64,000 nt of DNA from Tenggerimyces sp963762635 (GTDB taxonomy: Bacteria; Actinomycetota; Actinomycetes; Propionibacteriales; Actinopolymorphaceae): positions 558,001 to 622,000 of the forward strand of contig CAVXLQ010000012.1 of the NCBI GenBank assembly GCA_963762635.1, read 5' to 3'. Positions 50,928 through 60,528 of the stretch are shown here, in pieces; the first letter of the stretch is position 1, and the number at the start of each line of letters is the position of its first letter. The notes under the pieces were generated by a model. That model had not been told where the DNA came from, did no database searches, and was given only the letters and a program-made list of their open reading frames with translations. The translations under genes and the position numbers were made by a program.

Positions 50928-52807
50928 TAGACGTACCTCTCGATCCAGGCGCGGACCTCGGCGAGCAGGTGCCGCTGGTGTGCGGCTTCGGAGATGCCGT
51001 GGCCTTCCCGCGGGTACGTGACGAGCCGCACGGTCGCGTCGTGGTCAAGCAGCGCGCGGTGGAAGCCGATCGCCTGGGGGAGCGGCACCCGTTTGTCGTT
51101 CTCTCCATGGAGAATCAGCAGCGGGGTCGAGACGTTCTTCGCGTACGAGATCGGCGACCTCTTCGCCGCCTCGTGCGGCCCGGGGCCGTCCCATGGACGG
51201 TCGCCGCAGAACTCGGACTCGATCCCGCCGATGTCGCCCTGCAGGACCATGCCACCCCAGTCGCTGACGCCGGCACCCATGATCCCGGCCCTGAACCGGT
51301 CCGTCTGCGTCACGGCCCACGCGGTCAGGAAGCCGCCCTGGCTCCAGCCGCCGATCGCGAGCCGGTCCGGGTCGGCGATGCCGCGCTCGATCGCGGCGTC
51401 GACGGCCGCCATGACGTCGCCGAACTCGTCACCGCCGACACCGGCGCGGGCGAGCTCGGCGAACGCGTGCCCGTGGCCCATTCCGCCACGGTAGTTGGGC
51501 ATCAGTGCCGCGAAGCCGAGCGTGGAGAGCCACGCTCCCCAGGTCCACCAGCCGAGGACACCGTTGCGATCGACGCGACCGTACGGGCCGCCGTGCGGGA
51601 CGACGATCAGCGGGTACGGGCCGTCTCCTGCGTTCGTGGGTCGGAGGAGGACGCCGTCCAGCTCCAGGCCATCGGCGGACTGCCAGGTGAAGTCCTCGAA
51701 CGGACCGACGGAGACGTTCGCGATCGGTTCGTGGTGGTCGCTGACCAGCGTGAGCGCTCCGGGCCGGCCGACGCGTACCTCGTGGCCCGAGGCGACCGCG
51801 AGCACCAGGCCGTCGCTGGTCATGCGGGCGGCAGTCTCGTTCGGCCAGCAGTCGAGCGCGGTGACGAGCTCGGCCGCGCCCGTGTGCGGGTCGCGCCATT
51901 CCAGCCGGGTGTCGAGGCCTTCGGCGACGAGGACGAGGGCCCGGTGTTCGCCCGACACCGCGGTGGCGATGGCGGAGCAGTACGGGTCGTCGAGCTTGGA
52001 GCCGATGACCCGTGGGTCGCCGCCGGTCGGGTCGACGGCGAGGACCGTGAGACCGCCCAGCACCGAGGCGTTGTGGTAGCTGGTGAAGACGATGGGCGCG
52101 GCCTCGTCGGGCCAGTCGATCGTGCTCGCCCAGGGCGCCGGGCCGAGCCGTTCGGGTTCGCCGCCTTCGAGGGCGATCACGTACAGCGCGTTGGTCCCGG
52201 TCTCGTCGAGCTCCGGGTTCGTCCGCGCGGTGTAGGCGAGCTTCGTACCGCTGGCCGACCAGGCGATGCCCTCGACGTGGACCTCGCCGGTGGCGACCTT
52301 CGTGACGTCGCCGCTCTCGACGTCGACGAGCCAGAGCAGCCGGAACGGCAGCCGCTCGCCATACACGGACGGGTCGTCGCGTTCCTTCTCTCTGCGTTCG
52401 TCCTCGTCGTCGGGTTCGGCGACGGCGAGGAACGCGATCCGCGTACCGTCCGGCGACCAGGCGAACGTCTCCATGTTCTTCTTGCGCTCGACGAGCGGTC
52501 GCGCCTCGCCGCCGTCGGCCGGCATGACGTAGAGGCCGTTCGTCCCGCGCTCCTTGCGGTCGGAGAGGAACGCGAGCTGCGTGCCGTCGGGCGACCAGCG
52601 CGGCAGCCGGTCGGCGCCGCCGTACGTCCAGCGCCGCCCCGACCCCGCGACTCCGACGTCGGCCACGAACACCGCCGCCTCGTGGTGCTCCTCCTCCTTG
52701 CCCATCGGTCCCGCGCTCCAGGCGACTCGGGTGGCGTCGGGGGACAGGTCGATGGACTGCGGAATCCACAGGCTGGTCAGGAGCTCGGCGGTGAGTTCGG
52801 TCGACAT
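50927..52807 (-). CDS. S9 family peptidase, tandem copy 1
   Basis: 626 residues from the ATG at 52807, with GAGG eight bases upstream. Triad: serine in GGWSQGGF (about 489), aspartate in HGENDKRVP (about 567), histidine in EGHGISEAAHQRH (about 602). The acidic insert DDEDERREKERDDPS is shared with copy 2. Copy 2 follows with a one-base overlap, so the two are translated together and may form a heteromer or differ in specificity. Confidence 0.92.
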   Translation of the reverse strand: MSTELTAELLTSLWIPQSIDLSPDATRVAWSAGPMGKEEEHHEAAVFVADVGVAGSGRRWTYGGADRLPRWSPDGTQLAFLSDRKERGTNGLYVMPADGGEARPLVERKKNMETFAWSPDGTRIAFLAVAEPDDEDERREKERDDPSVYGERLPFRLLWLVDVESGDVTKVATGEVHVEGIAWSASGTKLAYTARTNPELDETGTNALYVIALEGGEPERLGPAPWASTIDWPDEAAPIVFTSYHNASVLGGLTVLAVDPTGGDPRVIGSKLDDPYCSAIATAVSGEHRALVLVAEGLDTRLEWRDPHTGAAELVTALDCWPNETAARMTSDGLVLAVASGHEVRVGRPGALTLVSDHHEPIANVSVGPFEDFTWQSADGLELDGVLLRPTNAGDGPYPLIVVPHGGPYGRVDRNGVLGWWTWGAWLSTLGFAALMPNYRGGMGHGHAFAELARAGVGGDEFGDVMAAVDAAIERGIADPDRLAIGGWSQGGFLTAWAVTQTDRFRAGIMGAGVSDWGGMVLQGDIGGIESEFCGDRPWDGPGPHEAAKRSPISYAKNVSTPLLILHGENDKRVPLPQAIGFHRALLDHDATVRLVTYPREGHGISEAAHQRHLLAEVRAWIERYV

Positions 52808-52821
52808 GCACCGATCCTCGC

Positions 52822-53697
52822 CTATCCGTGCAACCGGCCGAGGAAGTCGCGGGTCAGGTCGACGATCTCGGCCAGGTGTGTCTCGATCGCCCAGTGGCCG
52901 GCGTCGGGGAGCAGGTGGAACTCGGCGTCGGGCAGGTCGGCGAGGTACGCGCGGCCGGACTCCTCGGGCATGTAGCCGTCGTTCGGTCCCCAGATGATCA
53001 GGGTCGGCGGCTGGTGCTCCCTGAGGCTCGCTCGGTACCTGGGGTACTGCTTCATGCTCTCGCCGAGGTCGAGGAAGAGGTCGACCATCTGCTCGCGGTT
53101 GCGGTCGAGGATCGGCCAGGAGAGCTGCCACAGGTCGGGGCTGATGCGTTCGGCGATCTCGGGTGAGACCTCGCCGAGGACCTCTTCTTTCAGGCCTTCG
53201 AACGTCACGTTCTTGGCGAGCTGCTCGCGTCGTTCCGGGCTGGGGTCTGCCCAGAACTCCTTGAGGGGTTGGTACTTCGGGCCGAGCGCATCCTCGTACA
53301 GGTCGCCGTTCTGGATGATCAGGCCGGCGATGCGTTCGGGATGTCTGGTGGCGAGGTCGAAGCCGACGTCGGAGCCGTAGTCGAACACGTAGAGGACGTA
53401 CCTCTCCAGGCCGAGGACCTCGGTGAACCTCTCGAGGACGTCGGCGTAGGTCTTGAACGAGTACGCGAAGCTGTCTCGCGGCGGAGTGGCGCTGTAGCCG
53501 AAGCCGGGGTAGTCGGGTGCGACGAGGCGCCAGCGGTCGCCGAGGGCGCGCATGAACATGCGGTACTGGAACGACGATGACGGATAGCCGTGGGGGAGCA
53601 GCACGACGGGCGCGTCGGGCGGGCCGGCCTGGCGGTAGAAGATCTCGATGCCGTCGACGTCGACGGTGTGGTGGGTGACCGGTACGAGAGGCGACAT
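52822..53697 (-). CDS. alpha/beta hydrolase, epoxide hydrolase/haloalkane dehalogenase-like
   Basis: 291 residues from the ATG at 53697. Oxyanion motif LLPHGYPSSSFQY; the nucleophile is an aspartate, VFDYGSDVG, which points to epoxide hydrolases or dehalogenases rather than esterases. The histidine is in DAGHWAIE. It lies 14 bp downstream of nothing but an open gap to the S9 pair, all on the minus strand, so it may lead that operon. Substrate unknown. Confidence 0.85.
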   Translation of the reverse strand: MSPLVPVTHHTVDVDGIEIFYRQAGPPDAPVVLLPHGYPSSSFQYRMFMRALGDRWRLVAPDYPGFGYSATPPRDSFAYSFKTYADVLERFTEVLGLERYVLYVFDYGSDVGFDLATRHPERIAGLIIQNGDLYEDALGPKYQPLKEFWADPSPERREQLAKNVTFEGLKEEVLGEVSPEIAERISPDLWQLSWPILDRNREQMVDLFLDLGESMKQYPRYRASLREHQPPTLIIWGPNDGYMPEESGRAYLADLPDAEFHLLPDAGHWAIETHLAEIVDLTRDFLGRLHG

Positions 53698-53725
53698 GGC
53701 TGGACCATGCCCGGTGGTCGTCGAT

Positions 53726-53761
53726 TCATCCACAGCCGGCCGATTCTCCGAGTTGTCCACA
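53726..53761 (+). promoter_or_regulatory. two DnaA-box-like sites
   Basis: TTGTCCACA (53753-53761) is a perfect actinobacterial DnaA box, and TCATCCACA (53726-53734) differs by one base from TTATCCACA. They share orientation, 27 bp apart, in the intergenic region before the SbcD/SbcC-like pair. DnaA-dependent control is inference. Confidence 0.4.
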
Positions 53762-53838
53762 GACTGCCGCTCCGGCCACCCGTTCATGCTTCCCAGGCGC
53801 GAATCTTGAGGCCCATCCACCGGGAAAGGAGCCCCGAG

Positions 53839-53898
53839 ATGAGTAACCGCGACGGCCCCTGGGCGTGGCACCCAGGTCCTGTCGGTTCGCTCGGTTAG
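53839..53898 (+). CDS. 19-residue micro-ORF upstream of the SbcD-like gene
   Basis: MSNRDGPWAWHPGPVGSLG with an ideal AAAGGAG seven bases before the ATG. It ends 13 bp before the next gene's ATG, so it could be a leader peptide or aid coupling. No homologue recalled. Confidence 0.4.
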   Translation: MSNRDGPWAWHPGPVGSLG

Positions 53899-53911
53899 CG
53901 TGCGAGGAACC

Positions 53912-55039
53912 ATGGCAGTCACCTTTCTGCACTCGGCCGACTGGCAGCTCGGGATGCTTCGCCGTTTCCTGGGACCAGAGGCGCAGGCGAGGTTCGGCCA
54001 GGCTCGGATCGACGCGATCGAACGGATCGGGCGGGTCGCGACCGAGACCGACGCGGCGTTCGTCGTCGTGTCCGGTGACGTGTTCGAGGCCAACCAGGTC
54101 GACCGGCAGATCGTGCGTCGCGCCGGGGAGGCGCTGCGGGCGATCACCTGCCCGGTCTTCCTGCTGCCCGGCAACCACGACTCGCTCGAGCCGGGCTCGG
54201 TCTGGACCAGTCCCGCGCTGACCCAGGCGCTGCCCAGCCACGTCGAGGTGCTCACCGACGGGCGACCGCGGACCCCGGTCCCCGGCGTCGAGGTGATCGG
54301 CGCGCCCTGGCGCAGCCGGCGGCCCGAGGACGACCCGGTCGGCGAGCCGGCCGCGGCGCTGCCGCCGCGCGGCGACGGGCTGCGGGTTCTGGTGGGCCAT
54401 GGGCGGATCGACGGGCTCGTGCCCGGCATCGTCGACGGCGAGCTGGTCGACCTCGACAAGGTCGAACGAGCGGTCCGGGAGCGGCGGGTCGACTACGTCG
54501 CGCTGGGCGACCGGCACTCGGCCACGTCGGTCGGCGACACCGGACGGATCTGGTACTCCGGCGCGCCCGAGGTTACCCGGCCCGAGGAAGAGCTGCCCGG
54601 CCAGGTCCTCCGCGTACGCCTCGGCGAGGACAGCTGCGACGTCCAGCCGATCCAGATCGGCACCTGGCGGATGCACTCGCACGTGGTCGAGGTCGACGAC
54701 GGCGCCGGGCTGGACGCTCTGGCGAACTGGTTCGGTGACCAGCCGGACAAGGCACGGACGTACGTGCGCCTCGGCGTCCGCGGCAGCCTGTCGGTGACCG
54801 GCATGGCGCGGCTCGACATGCTCGTCGACGCGCAGGACGAGGTCTACGCCGCGGTGCAGCGGTGGCCGAAGCGGTGGGACGTGACGATCCGGCCCGACGA
54901 CCTCGCGCTCGACCGGCTCGGCGTCACCGGGCCGTCGCGGGCGGCGCTGGATGAGCTGCGCATCGCCACCGGCAACGGCGATGCCGAGGCCGCGGACGCC
55001 CTCGCGCTGTTCCATCGGCTGGTGGGCGGTGTCGCATGA
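53912..55039 (+). CDS. metallophosphoesterase, SbcD/YhaO-like nuclease subunit
   Basis: 375 residues from the ATG at 53912. The five phosphoesterase motifs are present: LHSADWQLG, VVSGDVFE, LPGNHDSLE, VGHGRID and ALGDRHSA. It is of the SbcD/Mre11/YhaO type of two-metal nucleases. Its stop overlaps the ATPase start (ATGA), so the two proteins surely form a complex. The DRH in motif V instead of the usual GHxH deviates from Mre11. Confidence 0.9.
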   Translation: MAVTFLHSADWQLGMLRRFLGPEAQARFGQARIDAIERIGRVATETDAAFVVVSGDVFEANQVDRQIVRRAGEALRAITCPVFLLPGNHDSLEPGSVWTSPALTQALPSHVEVLTDGRPRTPVPGVEVIGAPWRSRRPEDDPVGEPAAALPPRGDGLRVLVGHGRIDGLVPGIVDGELVDLDKVERAVRERRVDYVALGDRHSATSVGDTGRIWYSGAPEVTRPEEELPGQVLRVRLGEDSCDVQPIQIGTWRMHSHVVEVDDGAGLDALANWFGDQPDKARTYVRLGVRGSLSVTGMARLDMLVDAQDEVYAAVQRWPKRWDVTIRPDDLALDRLGVTGPSRAALDELRIATGNGDAEAADALALFHRLVGGVA

Positions 55040-57645
55040 GGCTGCACCGGCTGGCGCTTCGTGACTTCCGCGGTGTCGAACGCCGCGAGCTGACGCTCGC
55101 CGACACCGGCGTGACCGTCGTCGTCGGGGACAACGAGACCGGCAAGTCGAGCCTGCTCGAGGCCTTGGCGCTGCTGTTCGACCTGCCCGACGACTCCAAG
55201 GCCACCCGGCTGCGGGTCGTTCAGCCGGTGGGCCGCGACGTCGGCACCGAGGTCGAGGCGGACCTGTCGCTCGGGTCGGTCCGCATGCGGTATCGCAAGC
55301 GCTGGTTCCGGCAGCGCGCGACCGAGCTGTCCGTTCAGCCCGGCAGCCATTCCTGGATCGGGCGTGAGGCGCACGACGAGGCGCACCGACTGTTCACCCA
55401 GCACGTCGACGCGACGTTGTGGAACGCGCTCGTCGTCGGCCAGGGCGACGCGCTCGTCGCCCCGGTCGCGGGCAACGTGGCTCCCCTCCTCACCGCGTTG
55501 GACGAGGCGGCTGGCGGCGAGGTCGACCATGGCGCCTCGGTGCCGCTGGTCGAAGCGGTTCAGCGCGAGTACCTCCGCTACTTCACCCGCCTCGGCCGCA
55601 CGACGGGGGAGTACGCGACGGTGATCGCCACACATGCCGCCGCCGAACGAGCCGCCGCGACCGCCGACGCGCGGCTCGCGGAGGTCGAGCAGGACGTCGA
55701 ACGAGCCCAACGCCTCGCCCGCGAACGGTCGGCACTGCTGCACCGCATCGCCGAGCATGCGGCGACGGTCACCTCGTTGGAGACACGTCGGCAGCAGACC
55801 GCCGAGCTGGTGACGGCGGCGGAGCTGGCACGTACGGCGGTCGAGCTCGCCTCCGAACGCCACGCCGCCGCGACCGGGCTGGCCGAGCGTCGAGTCGTTC
55901 TGGTGAAGGCTGCCGACCGACGGGCGAAGGCGGCGGCAGCCGCGGCCGTCCAGGCGCGCGACGCCGCGGCGGCGTTGAAGACCGCCGAACGCGAGCTGGA
56001 CAAGGCGACTTCGGCGCTCCGGAAGGCGCGCGAACGGCACGCGTCCGCGCGCGCCGACGCCGACGAGCTCGACCGGCAGGTGTCGCGGCAACGCGACCGC
56101 GCCGATCTCGCCGAGCTGGACGCGACGCTCACCGCCGTCCAGGACGCCTACGCGGCCGAGCGCGCCGCGAACGCCGCGCTCGAGCAGAATCCGGTCGACG
56201 AGCTCTGCCTCGACCGGGCCGAGTCCGCGCATCGAGCCGTGCTGGTGGCGCGTTCGGCGTTGACGGCCGGTGCGCCGAAGGTCGAGGTTCGCCGGCTCGG
56301 TGCCGCCGAGGTCGCGGTCGGCCCGGACCAGGTGACGTCGGAGCGTTCGATCACGGTCGACCGCACGGTGACCGTGGCTGTGGACGGCGTCGTCGAGGTG
56401 CGGGTCAGCCCGGGCGACGGGGTTGCCGGACTCGCGGCCGCGTTGGCCTCGGCGGAGCAGGCCGAACGCGTCGTGCTCGCCGACCTCGACTGCGTCGACG
56501 TGGAGACGGTCAGGGAGACGGCGAAGAGGCGGGCGACCGCCGTACGCGACCTGCAGGCCGCCCGGAAGCGGCTCGCCGAACGGCTGCGTGGCTCGACGAT
56601 CGAGAGCCTGATCGCACGTCAAGCCCAGCTTGCGGCGCGGTTGGAGGAGTCGGCCGAGTTCGACGGGATGCTGCCGCTCGAGCTCGACGACCTGCGGACC
56701 GATCTCGGCGAGGCACGCACGGTCGAGGCCGAGGCTGGCAAGGTCCTCGCCACGGCCGAGAGTGAGGAATCCCAAGCCCGTAAGGCTTTTGAGACCGCGA
56801 GCGGCAACGCCACGGCGACGCGAGTACGAGCCGAGCAGGAGGACGAGCGGCGCGACGACGCCGTCTCCGCCCTCGCAACGGCCCGCGACGCACAGGCCGA
56901 CGACGTGGTCACGGAGCTCCTGCGCTCGGCGACGGCGACGCTCGCGGAGGCGAACGCTTCGTGCGGCAAGGCCGAAGCGGCGCTCGCGGCGAGCGGCGCG
57001 GATCGGGTGGTGGCCGAGCTGGCCGCGGCAGTCGAGTTGCGGAACCAGCTGGCCGAGGAGGCCGAGGAACTGCACGGCGAGCTGCGCCGGATCGAGGGCC
57101 GGCTGGAGATGGCCGGCGCGCAGGGGCTGGCGTCCGAACGCGACCGGCTGCAGGCCGAGTTGGCGCAGGCGGCCGCGCGGCGTTCGGTGATCGAGCGGCG
57201 CGCGTTCGCGGCCCGACGCTTGTCGGAGACCCTCGCCCGGCACCGCGCCGACACCCGCCGCCGGTTCGCGGCACCGTTGCGCGACCAGGTGGAGTCGCTC
57301 GGCCGAGAGCTCTACGGCCCGTCGTTCACGGTGACACTGGGGGAGGAGCTCGAGATCGCCTACCGTCAGATCGAAGGCGTCCAGCTCCCGGTGACCTCCC
57401 TCTCGACCGGAGCGCGCGAACAACTCGCCATCCTGGTCCGCTTGGCCATCGCCGGCCTGACGGCCACCGACGGCACCGGCGTCCCCGTGATCCTCGACGA
57501 CGCCCTCGGCTGGTCCGACCCGAGCCGTCTCAAGTCCATGGGCACCCTGCTCGCCAAGGTCGGCGAGTCCTCCCAAGTGCTGCTCCTGACCTCGGTTCCG
57601 GACCGCTACGCCTGGGTGCCGAACGCGAAGGTGATCCGCTTCTAG
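55036..57645 (+). CDS. SbcC/YhaN-like AAA ATPase
   Basis: 869 residues. Walker A GDNETGKSSLLEALA is near residue 35, long coiled coils run from about 180 to 720, then the ABC signature SLSTGAREQLAILVR and Walker B PVILDDALGWSD. A central hairpin region without the classic zinc-hook CxxC is closer to YhaN than to SbcC/Rad50. Partner of the phosphoesterase at 53912. Likely role: processing of DNA ends or hairpins in repair; a role against foreign DNA is possible but unproven. Confidence 0.9.
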   Translation: MRLHRLALRDFRGVERRELTLADTGVTVVVGDNETGKSSLLEALALLFDLPDDSKATRLRVVQPVGRDVGTEVEADLSLGSVRMRYRKRWFRQRATELSVQPGSHSWIGREAHDEAHRLFTQHVDATLWNALVVGQGDALVAPVAGNVAPLLTALDEAAGGEVDHGASVPLVEAVQREYLRYFTRLGRTTGEYATVIATHAAAERAAATADARLAEVEQDVERAQRLARERSALLHRIAEHAATVTSLETRRQQTAELVTAAELARTAVELASERHAAATGLAERRVVLVKAADRRAKAAAAAAVQARDAAAALKTAERELDKATSALRKARERHASARADADELDRQVSRQRDRADLAELDATLTAVQDAYAAERAANAALEQNPVDELCLDRAESAHRAVLVARSALTAGAPKVEVRRLGAAEVAVGPDQVTSERSITVDRTVTVAVDGVVEVRVSPGDGVAGLAAALASAEQAERVVLADLDCVDVETVRETAKRRATAVRDLQAARKRLAERLRGSTIESLIARQAQLAARLEESAEFDGMLPLELDDLRTDLGEARTVEAEAGKVLATAESEESQARKAFETASGNATATRVRAEQEDERRDDAVSALATARDAQADDVVTELLRSATATLAEANASCGKAEAALAASGADRVVAELAAAVELRNQLAEEAEELHGELRRIEGRLEMAGAQGLASERDRLQAELAQAAARRSVIERRAFAARRLSETLARHRADTRRRFAAPLRDQVESLGRELYGPSFTVTLGEELEIAYRQIEGVQLPVTSLSTGAREQLAILVRLAIAGLTATDGTGVPVILDDALGWSDPSRLKSMGTLLAKVGESSQVLLLTSVPDRYAWVPNAKVIRF

Positions 57646-57646
57646 G

Positions 57647-58549
57647 TCAGCGCTGGGGAAGGGTGTTGATGACGTCGACGACCTCCTGCGTCAGGCTCAT
57701 CGCGACGCCTTCGTCGGTGATCTTGGTGACCGGGTGGAACTCGTGCGCGTGCCACCAGTACACGTCGGGGCTGACCGGGTTGTCCTCCGTGGCGTAGAGG
57801 CTGGTCGCGACGTGCGCCAACCTCTCGATCGAGGACAGGAAGCCCTCGACGCTGGTGACCAGGTACGTCGCGAGGTGCCGCCGGCTCGGGACGGCGACCA
57901 GGGCGCCGCCGGGTCCGACCTCCGCCTCGAGCCAGGTGCGCGCGACCCAGGGGACGTCGCGGGCGAGCACCGCGAGGTACGGCGAAGAGCCGGCGAACAA
58001 GGTGATCCCCTGCTGGGCTTCGCGGGCCTCGTACGGAACGCGTCCCAGGTTCCTGGCCGCCGCGTCCAGCATCGGTTGCAGCCCGCACGCGGCGATCACC
58101 TCCGCCTGAGCGACCTCGTACGACTCCGGGTGGTCCTCGACGAGCAGCTCGACGATGCCCGGAAACACCTCTCGGTGGTAGATGTCCTCGACGATCTCCG
58201 CCGGCAGGTTGTCGTAGTGGTAGAGCTGCAGGTGTGCCCTGGCCAGGATGTCGTCGGTCGGTCCACCGGCCAGAGTCGGACCCCGGCTCTCAGCGGCGGC
58301 GAGGATGTCGTACCTGCGGTTGATCGCGTCCAGCCACTCCTGCTCGGTGTCGAGCCGCGCCAGCTCGCGGGCCAGGCTTCCGAGCGCCATCCGGGTCCCG
58401 TCCTGCCGCACCAACCACTGGCCGTCCAGCACCAGCTCGTTCCCGCGCTCGGCGGAGACCTGAAAGCACAGCCGGTGCATGTGCTCCGCCTGCCGCCGCG
58501 TCAACGGCGGATAGTCCACGCTCGGCTGATCCGGGTCGAGATCGCTCAT
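57647..58549 (-). CDS. conserved-looking protein of unknown function
   Basis: 300 residues from the ATG at 58549. No signal or membrane segment. Helical, acidic, with notable FHPVTKITDEGVAMSLTQEVV at the C-terminus and VFPGIVELLVEDHPESYEVA in the middle. It ends two bases after the ATPase stop, tail to tail. I do not recognise the family. Confidence 0.7.
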   Translation of the reverse strand: MSDLDPDQPSVDYPPLTRRQAEHMHRLCFQVSAERGNELVLDGQWLVRQDGTRMALGSLARELARLDTEQEWLDAINRRYDILAAAESRGPTLAGGPTDDILARAHLQLYHYDNLPAEIVEDIYHREVFPGIVELLVEDHPESYEVAQAEVIAACGLQPMLDAAARNLGRVPYEAREAQQGITLFAGSSPYLAVLARDVPWVARTWLEAEVGPGGALVAVPSRRHLATYLVTSVEGFLSSIERLAHVATSLYATEDNPVSPDVYWWHAHEFHPVTKITDEGVAMSLTQEVVDVINTLPQR

Positions 58550-58587
58550 ACCCAGCAAAATACCGACAGTCTCCAACTGGTCCGCTT

Positions 58588-59451
58588 CTAGTCGAGCGCC
58601 ACCCGTTCGGGGTGGGAGTAGAGGACGAAGCGTTCGCCGCGGACGAAGCCGGCGAGGGTCATGCCGAAGCGCTTGGCCAGGTCGACGGCGAGGCTGGACG
58701 GGGCGCCCACGGCGGCGACGAACGGGATGCCGGCGGCCAGCGCCTTCTGGGTGATCTCGTAGCCGGCCCGTCCACTCACCATCAGCACGGTGTCGGTGAG
58801 CGGGAGCTTGTCGTTCAGCAAGGCCCAACCCACCACCTTGTCCACGGCGTTGTGCCGCCCGACGTCCTCACGCGCGCACAGCAACGTGCCGTCGGCGGAG
58901 AACAGCCCGGACGCGTGCAACCCGCCCGTCCGCGTGAACACGTTCTGCGCCTCGCGGAGCCGATCCGCCAACGTGTGCAGGAGTTCCGGCTCGATCACCG
59001 GCCCCGAAGCCACCGGCGAGCAACCGCGCAGCTCCAGCTCGTCGAGGCTCTCCTTCCCACACACCCCGCACGCCGACGTCGCCGCGCCATAACGCGGAGC
59101 GGGCAGGTGCTGCGCCGGAACGTTCAGCTCGACGGTCACGACGTTGTACAGCTGCTCCGGCGTCAGTTCCGGATCCACGCAGTACGCGACCCGCCGCACG
59201 TCCGCTGACGAACCGACGATCCCCTCCGACGACAGGAAACCCGCGGCGAGCTCGAAGTCGGCCCCAGGCGTCCGCATCGTCACGACCAACGACCGCGCCG
59301 GCTCACCGGGCGGAGCGAGCCGGATCTCCATCGGCTCCTCGGTCGCCAGCTGGTCGTCGCGATACCGCCCGTCCGACCCGTTCACCTCGCGCACCCGTAC
59401 GCGCACCACCGTGCCCGGCCGCTTCCGTCCCACCGTCAGCTCGTCAGTCAC
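58588..59451 (-). CDS. fdhD: formate dehydrogenase accessory sulfurtransferase
   Basis: 287 residues from the GTG at 59451. The sulfur-carrying cysteines are in SACGVCGKESLDEL, and the cofactor-binding C-terminal blocks GLFSADGTLLCAREDVGRHNAVDK and SGRAGYEITQKALAAGIP are typical. FdhD inserts a sulfido ligand into the molybdenum cofactor of formate dehydrogenase; that enzyme is not in the window. The start overlaps the upstream gene's stop by four bases. Confidence 0.95.
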   Translation of the reverse strand: MTDELTVGRKRPGTVVRVRVREVNGSDGRYRDDQLATEEPMEIRLAPPGEPARSLVVTMRTPGADFELAAGFLSSEGIVGSSADVRRVAYCVDPELTPEQLYNVVTVELNVPAQHLPAPRYGAATSACGVCGKESLDELELRGCSPVASGPVIEPELLHTLADRLREAQNVFTRTGGLHASGLFSADGTLLCAREDVGRHNAVDKVVGWALLNDKLPLTDTVLMVSGRAGYEITQKALAAGIPFVAAVGAPSSLAVDLAKRFGMTLAGFVRGERFVLYSHPERVALD

Positions 59452-60416
59452 AGGACTGACCCCTGCTCCGGCAGACGCAGCACCGGAAGGTTGCGCTGGA
59501 TCTCCTCGCGGTTCGGCTCCAACCACGGCGGCAGCCGCAGGTGCCGGCCCAGCTCGAGCAGCGGCTCGTCCACCGCGAACCCCGGCGGATCCGTCGCGAT
59601 CTCCAGCAGCACGCCACCCGGCTCACGGAAGTAGATCGAACGAAAGTAGTTCCGATCCAGGATCTGCGTCACGTTCAGCCCCTGCTCGACCAGCTCGTCG
59701 CGCCACACCTCCTGCGCGGCGTCGTCCGGCGCCCGCCAGGCGATGTGGTGGACCGTGCCGGCGGCGACCAGACCACGCGGCGCCGACGGATCCGACACCA
59801 GGTCGACCAGAGCGCCGGAGCCGCCAGCCCCACCGTCGGCGGAGAACCGCACCCCGTCGCCCGACTCACCGACGAGCCCGAACCCGAGATCGTCGGCGAA
59901 CAACCCGGCCGTCTTCTCGTGGTCGTCCTCGGTCAGCGTCACCGCGTGGAGCGCGCGAACGGCGTACGTGTCGCCCACCGGCCCCTTCGTCCACGGCACA
60001 CTCCGGCCGTCCTCCTCGTGCTCGACCAGCTCGACGATCAGCCCATCGGGATCGTGCAACGACAGCGCGACCTCCGAGCCGCGGTCCTCGATGTCCGACG
60101 TCGCGATGTCGAGCTGAGACAGCCGCGACCGCCACCAGCCCAGCGAGCCCTCCGGCACCGTGAACGCGGTCCGCGTGACCTGCCCGGTGCCATGCACGCC
60201 CGGTTTCGCGTTCGGCCACGGGAAGAACGTCAGAATCGTGCCCGGCGTACCGACCTCGTCGGCGTAGTAGAGGTGGTACGTGTCGGGAGCGTCGAAGTTC
60301 ACGGTCTGCTTGACCAGGCGCATGCCGAGCACGTTCAGGTAGAAGTCGGCGTTGGCCTGCGGGTCGGTCGCGATCGCCGTGACGTGGTGCAGGCCCGCCG
60401 GACGAACTGTGGTCAT
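59448..60416 (-). CDS. ring-cleaving dioxygenase-like VOC protein
   Basis: 322 residues with two VOC modules (about 7-150 and 160-290). Metal ligands: histidine in LHHVTAIAT, histidine in VHHIAWRAP and glutamate in VLLEIATDPPGF. It is of the MhqO/LinE-type extradiol dioxygenase family, often involved in quinone or hydroquinone removal. GAGG precedes the ATG at 60416. It overlaps fdhD, an unusual pairing. Confidence 0.88.
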   Translation of the reverse strand: MTTVRPAGLHHVTAIATDPQANADFYLNVLGMRLVKQTVNFDAPDTYHLYYADEVGTPGTILTFFPWPNAKPGVHGTGQVTRTAFTVPEGSLGWWRSRLSQLDIATSDIEDRGSEVALSLHDPDGLIVELVEHEEDGRSVPWTKGPVGDTYAVRALHAVTLTEDDHEKTAGLFADDLGFGLVGESGDGVRFSADGGAGGSGALVDLVSDPSAPRGLVAAGTVHHIAWRAPDDAAQEVWRDELVEQGLNVTQILDRNYFRSIYFREPGGVLLEIATDPPGFAVDEPLLELGRHLRLPPWLEPNREEIQRNLPVLRLPEQGSVL

Positions 60417-60528
60417 CGCGCCCTCCGGTTGGTCGACACCACCCATCTTGCTCCTTCGGACGCGAAAACCGCATGACTCCGCCGGCCCGTGCCGCCTACC
60501 ATCACGCCCGTGATGAGACATCTTGGCT

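Noticed and set aside
49120..52975. Long plus-strand ORFs opposite the S9 peptidases (up to 668 residues)
   Set aside because: These mirror the codon bias of the minus-strand genes, have arginine/glycine-rich composition and no motifs.
53900..53911. Four extra residues (MRGT) before the SbcD-like start
   Set aside because: The GTG at 53900 lies two bases after the micro-ORF stop and has no ribosome-binding site; GAGG fits the ATG at 53912.
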